Assembly (NCBI GenBank): GCA_947627425.1
Contig: CANQVZ010000010.1
Span: forward strand, 1 to 59,445
Direction: 5' to 3'
DNA length: 59,445 nucleotides
Source: an uncultured Clostridia bacterium
GTDB taxonomy: Bacteria > Bacillota > Clostridia > Lachnospirales > CAG-274
The notes beneath the pieces were generated by a model. That model was not told the origin of the DNA. It did not search any database and worked only from the letters and a program-made list of their open reading frames with translations. The number at the start of each line of letters is the position of its first letter. Within the stretch, counting starts at the first letter, position 1. The translations under genes and the position numbers were made by a program. Below are positions 9,118 through 17,545 of this stretch, piece by piece.

Positions 9118-10965
9118 ATGACAAGCAATACGGGCTTTTTTAAAAAATGGAGCAAAAGCTATGCGCTGACATACGGCGTGATAGCATTCATGCTGGGCAG
9201 ACTGGAGCTTTTCGGCATAGTAAATCCCATAATAATAGGCTATGTGTCGGTATTCTGCTTTAAATCGGGCTTTTATCCCATACTTATAGCCTCGGCGCTG
9301 GGACTTATAAGCATTGCGGAAAAAATGTACAGCGTGAGATATATAATAGCGCTCGGCATAATGTCGGTCATGCATATCGTCGGAAACGACAGATATAAGC
9401 AAAGCTGTGTGGGCGGGCTGTCTGCGCTTATAGGCGGGCTTATATTTGCCATGTACTACGACTTTTCTCTCCTTTTTGCCATGCTTGCCGTGGTTGAAGC
9501 CGTGCTTGCGGCGGCGCTGAATGTGATACTGCGAGAGAATATAAGCGCGCTGAATGTGATGGACACGGATGCAAGCCGAAACTCGTGCTATGCAAGAGAT
9601 ATACAGAGGATAACGGGAGAAAGGCTCAAAACACTGTCCGCCGCGCTCGAAAGGGCGGCAAAAAGCTGTTCAAAGGCATATATGGCGGCTACGGCTGAAA
9701 ATGCCGAGGAGGACAAGAGGGAAATATTCGACAGAGTGACGGAAATAAGCTGTAAGGACTGCGCAAATGTAGAGGACTGCTGGAGCAAAAACTGTGTACG
9801 TACATATAAGGCTGTATACAATGCCATATCGATATGGCTGGATGAGGGAAAGGCATATAAGGACGCTCTGGGAAGTCTTTTTATGCTGAGCTGTCCGCAT
9901 CACACCGAGATAACAGCGGCGGCTGACGGCTATGTAAGAATGTACAAGGACAGACGGATATGGCGCGAAAGGATAAAAAACATAAAATATCTAACCTTAA
10001 GACAGCTTGCAAATGCGGGCAGAGTGATAGGCGAGCTTAAGGAGAGCATGACAGAAAATATTTTTTCCGACACGGAGCTGAGCACCAAAATATACAAGTC
10101 GCTTACCGGAAATATGGTAAAAAGCGTTGCCGCCTTCCACATATCGGACAGACTTGAAATATTTATAACACTTGAGGACTGCCACGGCTGCGATGTGTGC
10201 AAAAAGAGCATAATACCAAGTCTTAAGGAGCTTTTGGATATGGACTTTGCAAGGCTTGACGACGACTGCGTGACGGAGGACAAAAGCTGTGTGCTGCATC
10301 TTGCGGAAAAGCCCCTTTTAAGGCTGAATGTATATTCCTGCGGCGTGCATAAAACGGACAGCGACATATCGGGAGACAGCTACACAAATATGCCCCTTGA
10401 AAGCGGAAAGCACCTTATAGCGCTTGCGGACGGTATGGGGAGCGGCGAAACTGCAAGGGAGGAAAGCGCGGCGTCCATTGAGATGTACGAGGACTTTATG
10501 ACAGCGGGCTTTGACAGAGAGACCATACTGGAGTCAATAAATTCCGTTCTGCTTATGGACGAGGGAAAGGAATGCTTTTCAACGCTGGATGTGTGTACAT
10601 TCGATCTGTACACGGGTAGGGCGGAGTTCATAAAGATAGGCGCCGTGTCAACGCTCATAGCAAGGGGCAGAGAGGTGGAAATATTGAAGGCGTCTTCTCT
10701 CCCGGTGGGCATATTGGGAGAGGTGGACAGAGAAATATTCACCAAAGAGCTGGCAAAGGGGGATGTGATAGTGATGATGACGGACGGCGTGCTGGATTCA
10801 TGGGGCGGAGCGCTCAGAAACGAGGACTGGGTGGCAGATATACTCAAAAGGAGAAGGAACAACCACCCCGGCAAGATAGCAAGGAGTATATTGGCAAAAG
10901 CGGAGGATAACTGCAAGGGATATGTAAAGGACGATATGACGGTGCTTGTGGCGGTTGTGTGTTAA
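9118..10965 (+). CDS. spoIIE: SpoIIE-family serine phosphatase (stage II sporulation protein E)
   Basis: In spore formers SpoIIE dephosphorylates the anti-anti-sigma factor SpoIIAA and so activates sigma-F in the forespore. The N-terminus (about residues 15-140) is a hydrophobic membrane region with roughly four or five segments. A cytoplasmic part has the Cys motifs ISCKDCANVEDCW (about 209-222) and CHGCDVCKKS. The C-terminal PP2C-type domain carries SGDSYTNMP (about 417), ALADGMGSGETA (about 434-446) and MMTDGVLDSWGG (about 553), so the metal-binding aspartates are present. At 615 residues it is much shorter than the roughly 820 of Bacillus, mainly in the membrane region. The gene stands alone and ends at a duplicated terminator. 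Confidence 0.88.
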   Translation: MTSNTGFFKKWSKSYALTYGVIAFMLGRLELFGIVNPIIIGYVSVFCFKSGFYPILIASALGLISIAEKMYSVRYIIALGIMSVMHIVGNDRYKQSCVGGLSALIGGLIFAMYYDFSLLFAMLAVVEAVLAAALNVILRENISALNVMDTDASRNSCYARDIQRITGERLKTLSAALERAAKSCSKAYMAATAENAEEDKREIFDRVTEISCKDCANVEDCWSKNCVRTYKAVYNAISIWLDEGKAYKDALGSLFMLSCPHHTEITAAADGYVRMYKDRRIWRERIKNIKYLTLRQLANAGRVIGELKESMTENIFSDTELSTKIYKSLTGNMVKSVAAFHISDRLEIFITLEDCHGCDVCKKSIIPSLKELLDMDFARLDDDCVTEDKSCVLHLAEKPLLRLNVYSCGVHKTDSDISGDSYTNMPLESGKHLIALADGMGSGETAREESAASIEMYEDFMTAGFDRETILESINSVLLMDEGKECFSTLDVCTFDLYTGRAEFIKIGAVSTLIARGREVEILKASSLPVGILGEVDREIFTKELAKGDVIVMMTDGVLDSWGGALRNEDWVADILKRRRNNHPGKIARSILAKAEDNCKGYVKDDMTVLVAVVC

Positions 10966-10993
10966 AAAGGGAGAGCATTTCGCTCTCCCTTTT
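10966..10993. terminator. spoIIE/yebC terminator, copy 1 (direct repeat)
   Basis: AAAGGGAGAGC, ATTTC, GCTCTCCCTTTT: a strong bidirectional intrinsic terminator directly after the spoIIE stop. It is repeated base for base over 28 nucleotides at 11232-11259. Confidence 0.92.
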
Positions 10994-11231
10994 GCGTGTC
11001 GATAAAATCGACACGCTTGAAAGAAATGCTTGCATTTCTTTCAGTTAGACTAATGTAGGAACCAGCCGTGTTTTCTGAATTTTGGTGAATAAATCACCAA
11101 AATTACAGAAAAGTTCCTGTCCTCGGAGGAAATGAATTCCTCCTGCGGATTTTAGTCTGCGACGCTTTTTTGATTGTACAAATCATATAACTTTTCGTTT
11201 TTTATGTTAAATTGTACTTTTTCGACAGTCT
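10994..11231. mobile_element. MITE-like element with cloverleaf fold in the spoIIE terminator
   Basis: A 238-base non-coding element between two perfect 28-base terminator copies. Its ends, GCGTGTCGATAAAA and TTTTTCGACAGTCT, are the reverse complement of those of the elements at 7438 and 58234, so it is inserted the other way round. The interior differs from the others and is almost all stem. It has a 10-bp hairpin (10994-11016) and an 11-bp hairpin (11019-11042). A closing helix AGACTAA (11047-11053) with TTAGTCT (11152-11158) then encloses AGGAAC/GTTCCT (11057-11062 with 11113-11118), a 16-bp hairpin (11073-11110) and a 7-bp hairpin (11125-11143). It has no coding capacity. Confidence 0.75.
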
Positions 11232-11259
11232 AAAGGGAGAGCATTTCGCTCTCCCTTTT
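11232..11259. terminator. spoIIE/yebC terminator, copy 2 (direct repeat)
   Basis: Exact 28-base copy of 10966-10993, ending 10 bases before the yebC stop codon. It serves as the terminator of yebC on the minus strand, while copy 1 serves spoIIE. Confidence 0.92.
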
Positions 11260-11269
11260 ATATGTTTAT

Positions 11270-11995
11270 TTATTCATCCCAATTGTGGTATACATTCTTT
11301 ACATCGTCGTCATCATCGAGCATATCGAGAAGTCTTGTCATCTTCTTTATATCCTCCTCGTCGGTAAGCTCGGTATAGGTCTGGGGTATCATGGAAACCT
11401 CGGCTTCAGCCATTTCTATGCCCGCGTTTTCAAGCGCCTCTCTCACTGCCGAAAAATCCTCGGGAGCTGTTATTATCTCGAAGCTGTCCTCCTCCTCGGA
11501 TATATCCTCGGCGCCCGCCTCTATAGCGACCATTTCAAGCTCCTCACCGTCAAGCTCGTCGTCCTTTTCGACTATTATCTGACCCTTTTCGTCAAACATA
11601 AAGCTTACGCAGCCCGTTGTGCCCATATTGCCTCCGCCCTTTGTGAAAGCGCTTCTGACATTTGCGGCAGAACGGTTCTTGTTGTCTGTGAGCACCTCAA
11701 CTATTACGGCAACGCCCTTGGGTCCGTAGCCCTCGTAGGTTATGGACTCATAGTTTACGGCGTCAAGGTTGCCCGCAGCCTTCTTTATGCTCCTGTCTAT
11801 GGTGTCGTTGGGCATATTGTTTGCCTTAGCCTTTGCTATGGCGTCCCTGAGCCTTGAATTGCTGTCGGGATCGGGACCTCCCGCCTTTACCGCAACGGCA
11901 AGCTCCCTGCCTATGACTGTGAATATTTTGCCCTTTGCGGCGTCGTTTTTCTCTTTCTTATGCTTGATATTTGCAAATTTGGAATGTCCGCTCAT
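11270..11995 (-). CDS. yebC: YebC/PmpR family DNA-binding regulatory protein
   Basis: Conserved YebC-type protein of 241 residues. Relatives act as transcription regulators, and some have recently been linked to translation of difficult sequences. The N-terminus [22 protein letters not shown] and the downstream [23 protein letters not shown] are near-invariant in the family, as is [22 protein letters not shown]. The C-terminus is acidic ([15 protein letters not shown]). It is transcribed alone, convergent with spoIIE. The family call is certain; the biological target here is not known. Confidence 0.96.
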   Translation of the reverse strand: MSGHSKFANIKHKKEKNDAAKGKIFTVIGRELAVAVKAGGPDPDSNSRLRDAIAKAKANNMPNDTIDRSIKKAAGNLDAVNYESITYEGYGPKGVAVIVEVLTDNKNRSAANVRSAFTKGGGNMGTTGCVSFMFDEKGQIIVEKDDELDGEELEMVAIEAGAEDISEEEDSFEIITAPEDFSAVREALENAGIEMAEAEVSMIPQTYTELTDEEDIKKMTRLLDMLDDDDDVKNVYHNWDE

Positions 11996-12079
11996 ACTGT
12001 ATTAACCTCCGTTTATATATTACTGAAATCACATTACCCTATATTGTATCATTATTTTAAGTAATTTGCAAGGTCAAAA

Positions 12080-12259
12080 TTACAGATAATAATAATCGCC
12101 TGCTTTAAGGCATAGTACAAGCCTTGCGCCCTCTCCCGATCTTATGCTGTAAAGCTTAACACAGTCTGCGCTTTCCTCTCCTATTCCCGCATATTCATAG
12201 CCCTGCCGTTTAAGGCTTTCAAGAGCGCTTATAAGCTCATCTATACTATACATAGGCAT
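12080..12259 (-). CDS. small hypothetical protein (59 residues)
   Basis: Not recognised. A short soluble protein beginning MPMYSIDELISALESLKRQG, probably a helix followed by strands (KLYSIRSGEGARLVLCLKAGDYYYL). The frame has three closely spaced ATG codons. I chose the one at 12259 because GGGGGAGG ends 7 bases before it; the ATG at 12265 would be only 1 base away. The strong Shine-Dalgarno and the absence of any overlapping gene argue that it is real. It lies between yebC and the divergent XRE regulator. Confidence 0.65.
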   Translation of the reverse strand: MPMYSIDELISALESLKRQGYEYAGIGEESADCVKLYSIRSGEGARLVLCLKAGDYYYL

Positions 12260-12377
12260 ATACATACCTCCCCCTGTATTATTATTGATATATTACACAA
12301 ATTTTAGCTCAAAACGCGCTAAAAGTCAATACCGCAAAATGAGGTATGATAACCTTTTTTAGAGGAGGCTTTGGGTT

Positions 12378-12617
12378 ATGATATATGAAAGACTCAGAAA
12401 TTTAAGAGAAGACAGCGACCTGACACAGGAATACATCGGAAAGCTGCTGAATGTGAGCCAAAGGACATATTCGGGCTACGAAACGGGAGTGCGGGGTATT
12501 TCCGTTGAGGCTCTGGGAATATTGGCGGATTTTTACGGCACAAGCGTGGATTATCTGGTAGGCAGAACGGACATAAAGCTGCCCTATCCAAAACCGAAGA
12601 ATAAAAAAAGCGGATAA
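12378..12617 (+). CDS. XRE-family helix-turn-helix transcriptional regulator
   Basis: A 79-residue Cro/CI-type DNA-binding protein. The HTH covers about residues 6-62: LRNLREDSDLTQEYIGKLL, then VSQRTYSGYETGVRGISVE and ALGILADFYGTSVDYLVGRT, the usual end of the fold. It has only a short basic tail (KPKNKKSG) and no sensor domain. AGAGGAGG precedes the ATG. It is divergent from the small gene at 12080 and convergent with ppk; targets are unknown. Its stop codon lies inside the shared terminator. Confidence 0.9.
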   Translation: MIYERLRNLREDSDLTQEYIGKLLNVSQRTYSGYETGVRGISVEALGILADFYGTSVDYLVGRTDIKLPYPKPKNKKSG

Positions 12618-12632
12618 AAATCCGCTTTTTTT
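12603..12632. terminator. bidirectional terminator shared by the XRE gene and ppk
   Basis: Stem AGCGGAT (12609-12615) and ATCCGCT (12620-12626) with an AAAA loop, an A-tract on the left and a T-tract on the right. It terminates both strands. It overlaps both stop codons: TAA of the XRE gene at 12615-12617 and TAA of ppk at 12631-12633. Confidence 0.9.
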
Positions 12633-14739
12633 ATTCGCCCGCCTTTACGGGCTTGAATATATCGTCATCCTCGGGGCTTTTATAGCTATGGTATCTTTCA
12701 AGCTCCAGCTTATAGAATTCCTCCTGGCTCGATAAAAGCTCCTTTGCGCCCCTCTTGTCTATGTGCTTATAGCTGCCGTCCTTCTGCTGTATTCTCGCCT
12801 TTACATTATCCCTGAGAGTGATGTCTATTATCTGCATTACTCTCTTTTTAAGCTCCTCGTCCTCAACGGGAAAGGCGACCTCTACTCTTCTGTCCAGATT
12901 TCTGTTCATCCAGTCGGCGGACGAAAGATATATCTTGGAGGAACCGCCGTTCTCAAAATAATATATCCTGCTGTGCTCCAAAAATCTGCCGACTATGCTG
13001 CGCACTCTTATGTTGTCGCTCACGCCCGCTATGCCTGTTTTAAGACAGCATATGCCTCTGACTATAAGCTCAATTTTAACTCCCGCCATGCTCGCCTTGT
13101 AGAGCGCCTTTATAATGCCTCTGTCCACAAGCGAGTTCATCTTGGCTATTATCATGGCAGGCTTGCCTTCCTTGGCGTTTTTCTGCTCGTGCTCTATATT
13201 TTTTATGAACATTTCCCTAAGATCCGTGGGCGCTGCCGAAAGCTTGTTCCATGCGGGATATTTTGAATAGCCCGAAAGACAGTTGAATATGGCGGACACA
13301 TCGGAGGCTATAGTCTCCTTGCAGGTGAAAAGTCCCATGTCCGTATAAAGCTTGGCTGTCTTGTCATTGTAATTGCCCGTGCCGAGGTGACAATAGCGCA
13401 CTATGCCCTCCTCCTCGCGCCTTACCACAAGACAGAGCTTGCAGTGAGTCTTAAGACCCACAAGACCGTATATTACATGACAGCCCGCTTTTTCAAGCTT
13501 CTTTGCCCAGTTGATATTGTTTTCCTCGTCAAAGCGCGCCTTTAATTCCACAAGCACGGTGACCTGCTTGCCGTTCTCGGCAGCCTCCATAAGTGCCGCT
13601 ATTATGGGCGAATTGCTCGAAACTCTGTATAGCGTCTGCTTTATGGCAAGCACGCTCTTGTCGCGCGCGGCAAGCTTAACAAAGTTTACAACGGGTTCAA
13701 AGGACTGATAGGGATGGTGCATAAGCACATCCTTTTCCTTTATGACCTCAAACATATCCCTGTCCTCGAATTCCACAACGGGCACGGGAGGCATGGGTTT
13801 ATTGCAAAGCTCCGGTCTGTCGACTGCGGACGGCAGAGTAAACCACACCGTAAGATCGAGAACGGAGGGTACCATATAGACCTCGTGTTCCCTTATTTCA
13901 AGTCTTTCGGCAAGGAAGTCAAAGGAATTTTTGCACATATCCTTTTCGGCTTCAAGCCTTACGGGTGCGCCCCATTTCCTCTGCTTGACGGAATCCGCTA
14001 TCTCCGAAAGCAGGTCGTGTGAGTCCTCCTCGTCTATTTCAAGGTCGGCATTTCTGGTGACCCTGAAGCAGTAGGCTGAAAGTACCTTATGAGCGTTGAA
14101 AAGCCTGCCTATATATGTCTTTACTATGTCCTCAAGCATTATGAGCTGTGTTTTGTCATTCTCCGAAGGCAGCTTCACTATCCTCGGCACAACGGAGGGT
14201 ATCTGAACAAGGGCAAACATATTCTCGTCCTGCTCGTTTTTAAGCTCCGCTATTATGTTGAGGCTGTTATTCGCAAGCAAGGGAAATGGTCTGGAGGTGT
14301 CCACAGCCATAGGCGTAAGTATGGGATATAGCGTTGTGTTGAAATAAGTCTTTACAAAGTCCTTCTGCTTTTCGGAAAGCTCATCGGGCTTCACAAAGAC
14401 TATGCCCTCCTCCTCAAGCCGAGGCAGAAGCGACCTGTTGAGTATGCTGTACTGCTTATGCACAAGGCTGTGCGCCTTTTCGGAAATATGCTTTATCTGC
14501 TCGCCTGCGGTCATTCCCGCGGGATCCTTCTTGAGAGAGCCCGAAAACTCCTGAGTTATAAGTCCCGCTACCCTTACCATAAAAAACTCGTCCATATTGG
14601 AGGCAGTGATGGCAATGAAATTAAAGCGCTCAAAAAGCGGATGGCTCTTTTCGGTAGCCTCCTCAAGCACTCTTGTGTTGAACTCCAGCCAGCTCAGCTC
14701 TCTGTTGTAATAATATTCCTTGTTGTTCAACTCTGCCAT
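12631..14739 (-). CDS. ppk: polyphosphate kinase 1
   Basis: Reversibly polymerises the terminal phosphate of ATP into polyphosphate. It opens with YYYNRELSWLEFNTRVLEEA and ITASNMDEFFMVRVAGL, diagnostic of Ppk1. The catalytic half has HHPYQSFEPVVNFVKLAARD, IKQTLYRVSSNSPI, HLGTGNYNDKTAKLYTDMGL (the phosphorylated His region) and a C-terminal ADWMNRNLDRRVEVAFPV. At about 702 residues it is full length. The start is GTG 14742 or ATG 14739; I prefer the ATG, 9 bases after AAGGAG. The start region overlaps the stop of ppx, so the two are probably translationally coupled. Confidence 0.97.
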   Translation of the reverse strand: MAELNNKEYYYNRELSWLEFNTRVLEEATEKSHPLFERFNFIAITASNMDEFFMVRVAGLITQEFSGSLKKDPAGMTAGEQIKHISEKAHSLVHKQYSILNRSLLPRLEEEGIVFVKPDELSEKQKDFVKTYFNTTLYPILTPMAVDTSRPFPLLANNSLNIIAELKNEQDENMFALVQIPSVVPRIVKLPSENDKTQLIMLEDIVKTYIGRLFNAHKVLSAYCFRVTRNADLEIDEEDSHDLLSEIADSVKQRKWGAPVRLEAEKDMCKNSFDFLAERLEIREHEVYMVPSVLDLTVWFTLPSAVDRPELCNKPMPPVPVVEFEDRDMFEVIKEKDVLMHHPYQSFEPVVNFVKLAARDKSVLAIKQTLYRVSSNSPIIAALMEAAENGKQVTVLVELKARFDEENNINWAKKLEKAGCHVIYGLVGLKTHCKLCLVVRREEEGIVRYCHLGTGNYNDKTAKLYTDMGLFTCKETIASDVSAIFNCLSGYSKYPAWNKLSAAPTDLREMFIKNIEHEQKNAKEGKPAMIIAKMNSLVDRGIIKALYKASMAGVKIELIVRGICCLKTGIAGVSDNIRVRSIVGRFLEHSRIYYFENGGSSKIYLSSADWMNRNLDRRVEVAFPVEDEELKKRVMQIIDITLRDNVKARIQQKDGSYKHIDKRGAKELLSSQEEFYKLELERYHSYKSPEDDDIFKPVKAGE

Positions 14740-16262
14740 CACATTACACTCCTTTTGTTAAGCACGGGCGTAAGTCCGTATACATCCTCGAAAAGCTGTT
14801 TGTTCTTGTCAAAGGACCATTTCTCGAGGTCGAGGCTCTTATATGTGGACGCGGTTATTATAAGCCTGCTGTCCTTAAGACTTATGCTAAGCCCCTCTAT
14901 CTTGCTGTTATGGCTGCGGTAGAGCGAATTGGCAAGCTTAAGTATCGCGCTTAGCTTGCATACGACCACTCTGTCGCTCTCCGAAAGCTTTTTGTAAACT
15001 CCGTTGTCCTCATAGGGCATAACATCGCTGTGATAATATGCCACAGCGGCAATGACGCGCTTTTCCCTCTCGTTTATGCCCACTATGTCGAGCCGTCTTA
15101 TAATATGATAAGAAAGTCTTTCGTGTTCCCTTATATTCACAGCCTTGCCTATTTCCTCAAGCATGGCGGCAAGCCTCAGCATGAGCCTTTCTCTGGCGCC
15201 AAGACCGTGGTGCTTTTTCATCTTGTCAAAAACTGCGAGGGCTGCCGAAGCCACTGCCTCGCCGTAATCGGGCTTGAAGCCGAATTTTGTCATTATATTT
15301 CTTGCCGATATGACCGAAAATTCGTCGTATTTTTCGGAGAGCTTCTTTGCCTCATCCGGGAAAAGCTGCTCGTAGAGTATGGCGTCGCCCGCAGTGAGTA
15401 TGGGGGAGATTATATATTTCTCGCTCGTGAACTTGACAAGCCTTGAATATATTATGACTGCGGGGAGTATATCCTCCGCCTTTTCAAGGCTTATGTCGTA
15501 TTTGTCGGCTATCTCCTCGGGCGTCATATTTTTCATTTCCTTGTAAAGCGACATGAAATCATCCCTTGATATCATATTTATGCCGTCCTTATTTTTAGCT
15601 CCGCACATTCTTGAAATGGTGGCTATCTCGTTTCCGCTTATGACGAAGTTTTTGAGCTTTTCGGGCACAAATTCGGAAATAGCCTCCTGGAAGGGATAGA
15701 GATATTCCTTTATGACCTGTACATAATTGGCTGTGTTTTCGCGGTAATCATCAAAAAGCTCGGATATGCGCAGAGAGCCTATCTTTATGTTGAGTCCTCC
15801 GCCGACCTTGCCGTTTCGCAGCACAAATATGCTTATGTTGCCCGAGCCGAGGTGCGCGATGAGCGTGGACTGCATTTCGTCCTTGTCCAGATGCGCAAGC
15901 GTCATTTTGTTTATATATATCTTTTCCTGCGTGTCGTCTATCACCTTGAGGTCTATGCCCGTCTTTACCTTGAGCTGATCGAGTATAAAGTCCCTGTTTC
16001 TGCTCTCTCTTACGGCGGTGGTGGCAAGCGCCGTTATGTTCTTTATGCCGTAGGCAAGCGCCGCCTCCTTGTAGCTCAGTATGGTCTCGGCAGTCTTTTC
16101 AAGGCTCTCAACGGATATTCTTCCGCTGTGGAAGGTATCCCTGCCCAGCGCAAGCGGATTGGTGACATTTTCCAGTATTTTGACATTTTTCTTGTATCTT
16201 TCGCCTATTTTGAGCCTGAGCTCGTTTGACGCTATCTCTATGACCGCAACGCACTTTTTCAT
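14739..16262 (-). CDS. ppx: Ppx/GppA-type exopolyphosphatase
   Basis: Degrades polyphosphate (or guanosine pentaphosphate) from the ends. The actin-like ASKHA domain starts KKCVAVIEIASNELRLKIGE and includes IKNITALATTAVRESRNRDF and an unusually modified phosphate loop, LIAHLGSGNISIFVLRNGKV. From about residue 310 there is an HD-type helical domain, as in longer Ppx/GppA proteins. It has 507 residues, and GGGAGGTG lies just before the ATG. With ppk it forms a make-and-break pair for polyphosphate. Some family motifs are diverged, so the substrate is a family-level assignment. Confidence 0.88.
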   Translation of the reverse strand: MKKCVAVIEIASNELRLKIGERYKKNVKILENVTNPLALGRDTFHSGRISVESLEKTAETILSYKEAALAYGIKNITALATTAVRESRNRDFILDQLKVKTGIDLKVIDDTQEKIYINKMTLAHLDKDEMQSTLIAHLGSGNISIFVLRNGKVGGGLNIKIGSLRISELFDDYRENTANYVQVIKEYLYPFQEAISEFVPEKLKNFVISGNEIATISRMCGAKNKDGINMISRDDFMSLYKEMKNMTPEEIADKYDISLEKAEDILPAVIIYSRLVKFTSEKYIISPILTAGDAILYEQLFPDEAKKLSEKYDEFSVISARNIMTKFGFKPDYGEAVASAALAVFDKMKKHHGLGARERLMLRLAAMLEEIGKAVNIREHERLSYHIIRRLDIVGINEREKRVIAAVAYYHSDVMPYEDNGVYKKLSESDRVVVCKLSAILKLANSLYRSHNSKIEGLSISLKDSRLIITASTYKSLDLEKWSFDKNKQLFEDVYGLTPVLNKRSVM

Positions 16263-16401
16263 GAAGGCACCTCCCTTTGTATATTCTTATATGATCTATA
16301 AAATATAAACGGTAAAATTTTGCTCTATAATATAAATATACCACTTTGGGAATTTTAATCAAGAGTAAAATTTCACAATAAGGGCTTTGTATAAAATATT
16401 A

Positions 16402-16430
16402 TTGCTTTTTTATATAATAAGTTATATAAT
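16402..16430 (+). promoter_or_regulatory. sigma-A promoter of murG
   Basis: TTGCTT (16402-16407), a 17-base spacer and a perfect TATAAT (16425-16430), 33 bases before the murG start codon. The 200-base divergent region between ppx and murG holds nothing else I can identify. Confidence 0.65.
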
Positions 16431-16462
16431 ATAAAAAGATAAGCTTAAATCGGAGGCATAAT

Positions 16463-17524
16463 ATGAAAAAAATAGTTCTTACCGGGGGCGGAACGGCAGG
16501 TCATGTGACCCCCAATATAGCTCTTATACCACACCTTAAAGAAGCGGGCTATGAAATATACTACATAGGCAGCAAGGGCGGAATGGAGGAGGAGCTTATA
16601 AATAAAACGGGCGTGCCGTACTATGGCATAAGCTCGGGCAAGCTGAGAAGATATCTTGACAAAAAGAATTTCTCCGATATTTTCAGAGTTGTAAAGGGAA
16701 TATTTCAGGCTAAGAGGCTCATAAAGAAAATAAAGCCCGACGTAGTGTTTTCAAAGGGCGGATTTGTAGCCGTACCCGTTGTTATAGGCGCGGCAATGAA
16801 CAGGGTGAGAGTTGTCTGCCACGAGTCGGACATAACTCCCGGACTTGCAAACAAGCTGGCTATGCCGTTTGCGACGGCTGTTTGCACCACCTTCCCGGAG
16901 GCTGTGAAGCACATAAAGGACAACAAAGGAATATACACGGGAACGCCCATAAGGGATATGCTCTTTGAGGGCGATAGGAAAAGAGGTCTTGAGTTCTGCT
17001 CCTTCAGCGGAAACAAGCCCGTGATACTCATAATGGGCGGTTCGCAGGGCTCGGTTAAGGTGAATACGGCAGTGAGGGAGCTTCTGGACAAACTCCTTCC
17101 CAAATACGACATAATACATCTTTGCGGAAAGGGAAACATAGACGAAAGCCTCAAGGACAAAACGGGCTACAGGCAGTATGAATATATATCCGACGAGCTT
17201 GCCGATATTTTCGCCTGCTCCGACATGGTGATATCAAGGGCGGGATCAAACGCCATATGCGAATTTTTGGCGCTCCACAAGCCCATGCTCCTCATACCTC
17301 TGGGCAAAAACGCCAGCAGAGGTGACCAGATATTAAACGCGCAGAGCTTTAAAAAACAGGGCTTTGCGGAGGTGCTGGATGAGGAAAAAATGACAAAGGG
17401 CAGTCTTTTCGACACTATAAACAAGGTATATACCGAAAGGGAAAAATATATACAAAGCATGGAAAATTCCCCTGCTTCGCAGGGAATAAAGGCAGTCATG
17501 GAAATAATAAGGGCTGCCTCATAA
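16463..17524 (+). CDS. murG: UDP-GlcNAc:undecaprenyl-PP-MurNAc-pentapeptide transferase MurG
   Basis: Adds GlcNAc to lipid I to make lipid II, the last cytoplasmic step of peptidoglycan precursor synthesis. The N-terminal glycine-rich loop is IVLTGGGTAGHVTPN. Also seen are DVVFSKGGFVAVPVVIGAAM, the second glycine loop VILIMGGSQGSVKVN, and the UDP-binding block SDMVISRAGSNAICEFLALH with KPMLLIPLG. The 353-residue length is typical, and CGGAGG is well placed. In many Clostridia murG sits in the mur-fts cluster; here it is separate, followed 21 bases later by an exported domain protein. Confidence 0.97.
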   Translation: MKKIVLTGGGTAGHVTPNIALIPHLKEAGYEIYYIGSKGGMEEELINKTGVPYYGISSGKLRRYLDKKNFSDIFRVVKGIFQAKRLIKKIKPDVVFSKGGFVAVPVVIGAAMNRVRVVCHESDITPGLANKLAMPFATAVCTTFPEAVKHIKDNKGIYTGTPIRDMLFEGDRKRGLEFCSFSGNKPVILIMGGSQGSVKVNTAVRELLDKLLPKYDIIHLCGKGNIDESLKDKTGYRQYEYISDELADIFACSDMVISRAGSNAICEFLALHKPMLLIPLGKNASRGDQILNAQSFKKQGFAEVLDEEKMTKGSLFDTINKVYTEREKYIQSMENSPASQGIKAVMEIIRAAS

Positions 17525-17545
17525 AAAATAAAGGAGGACAAAATT

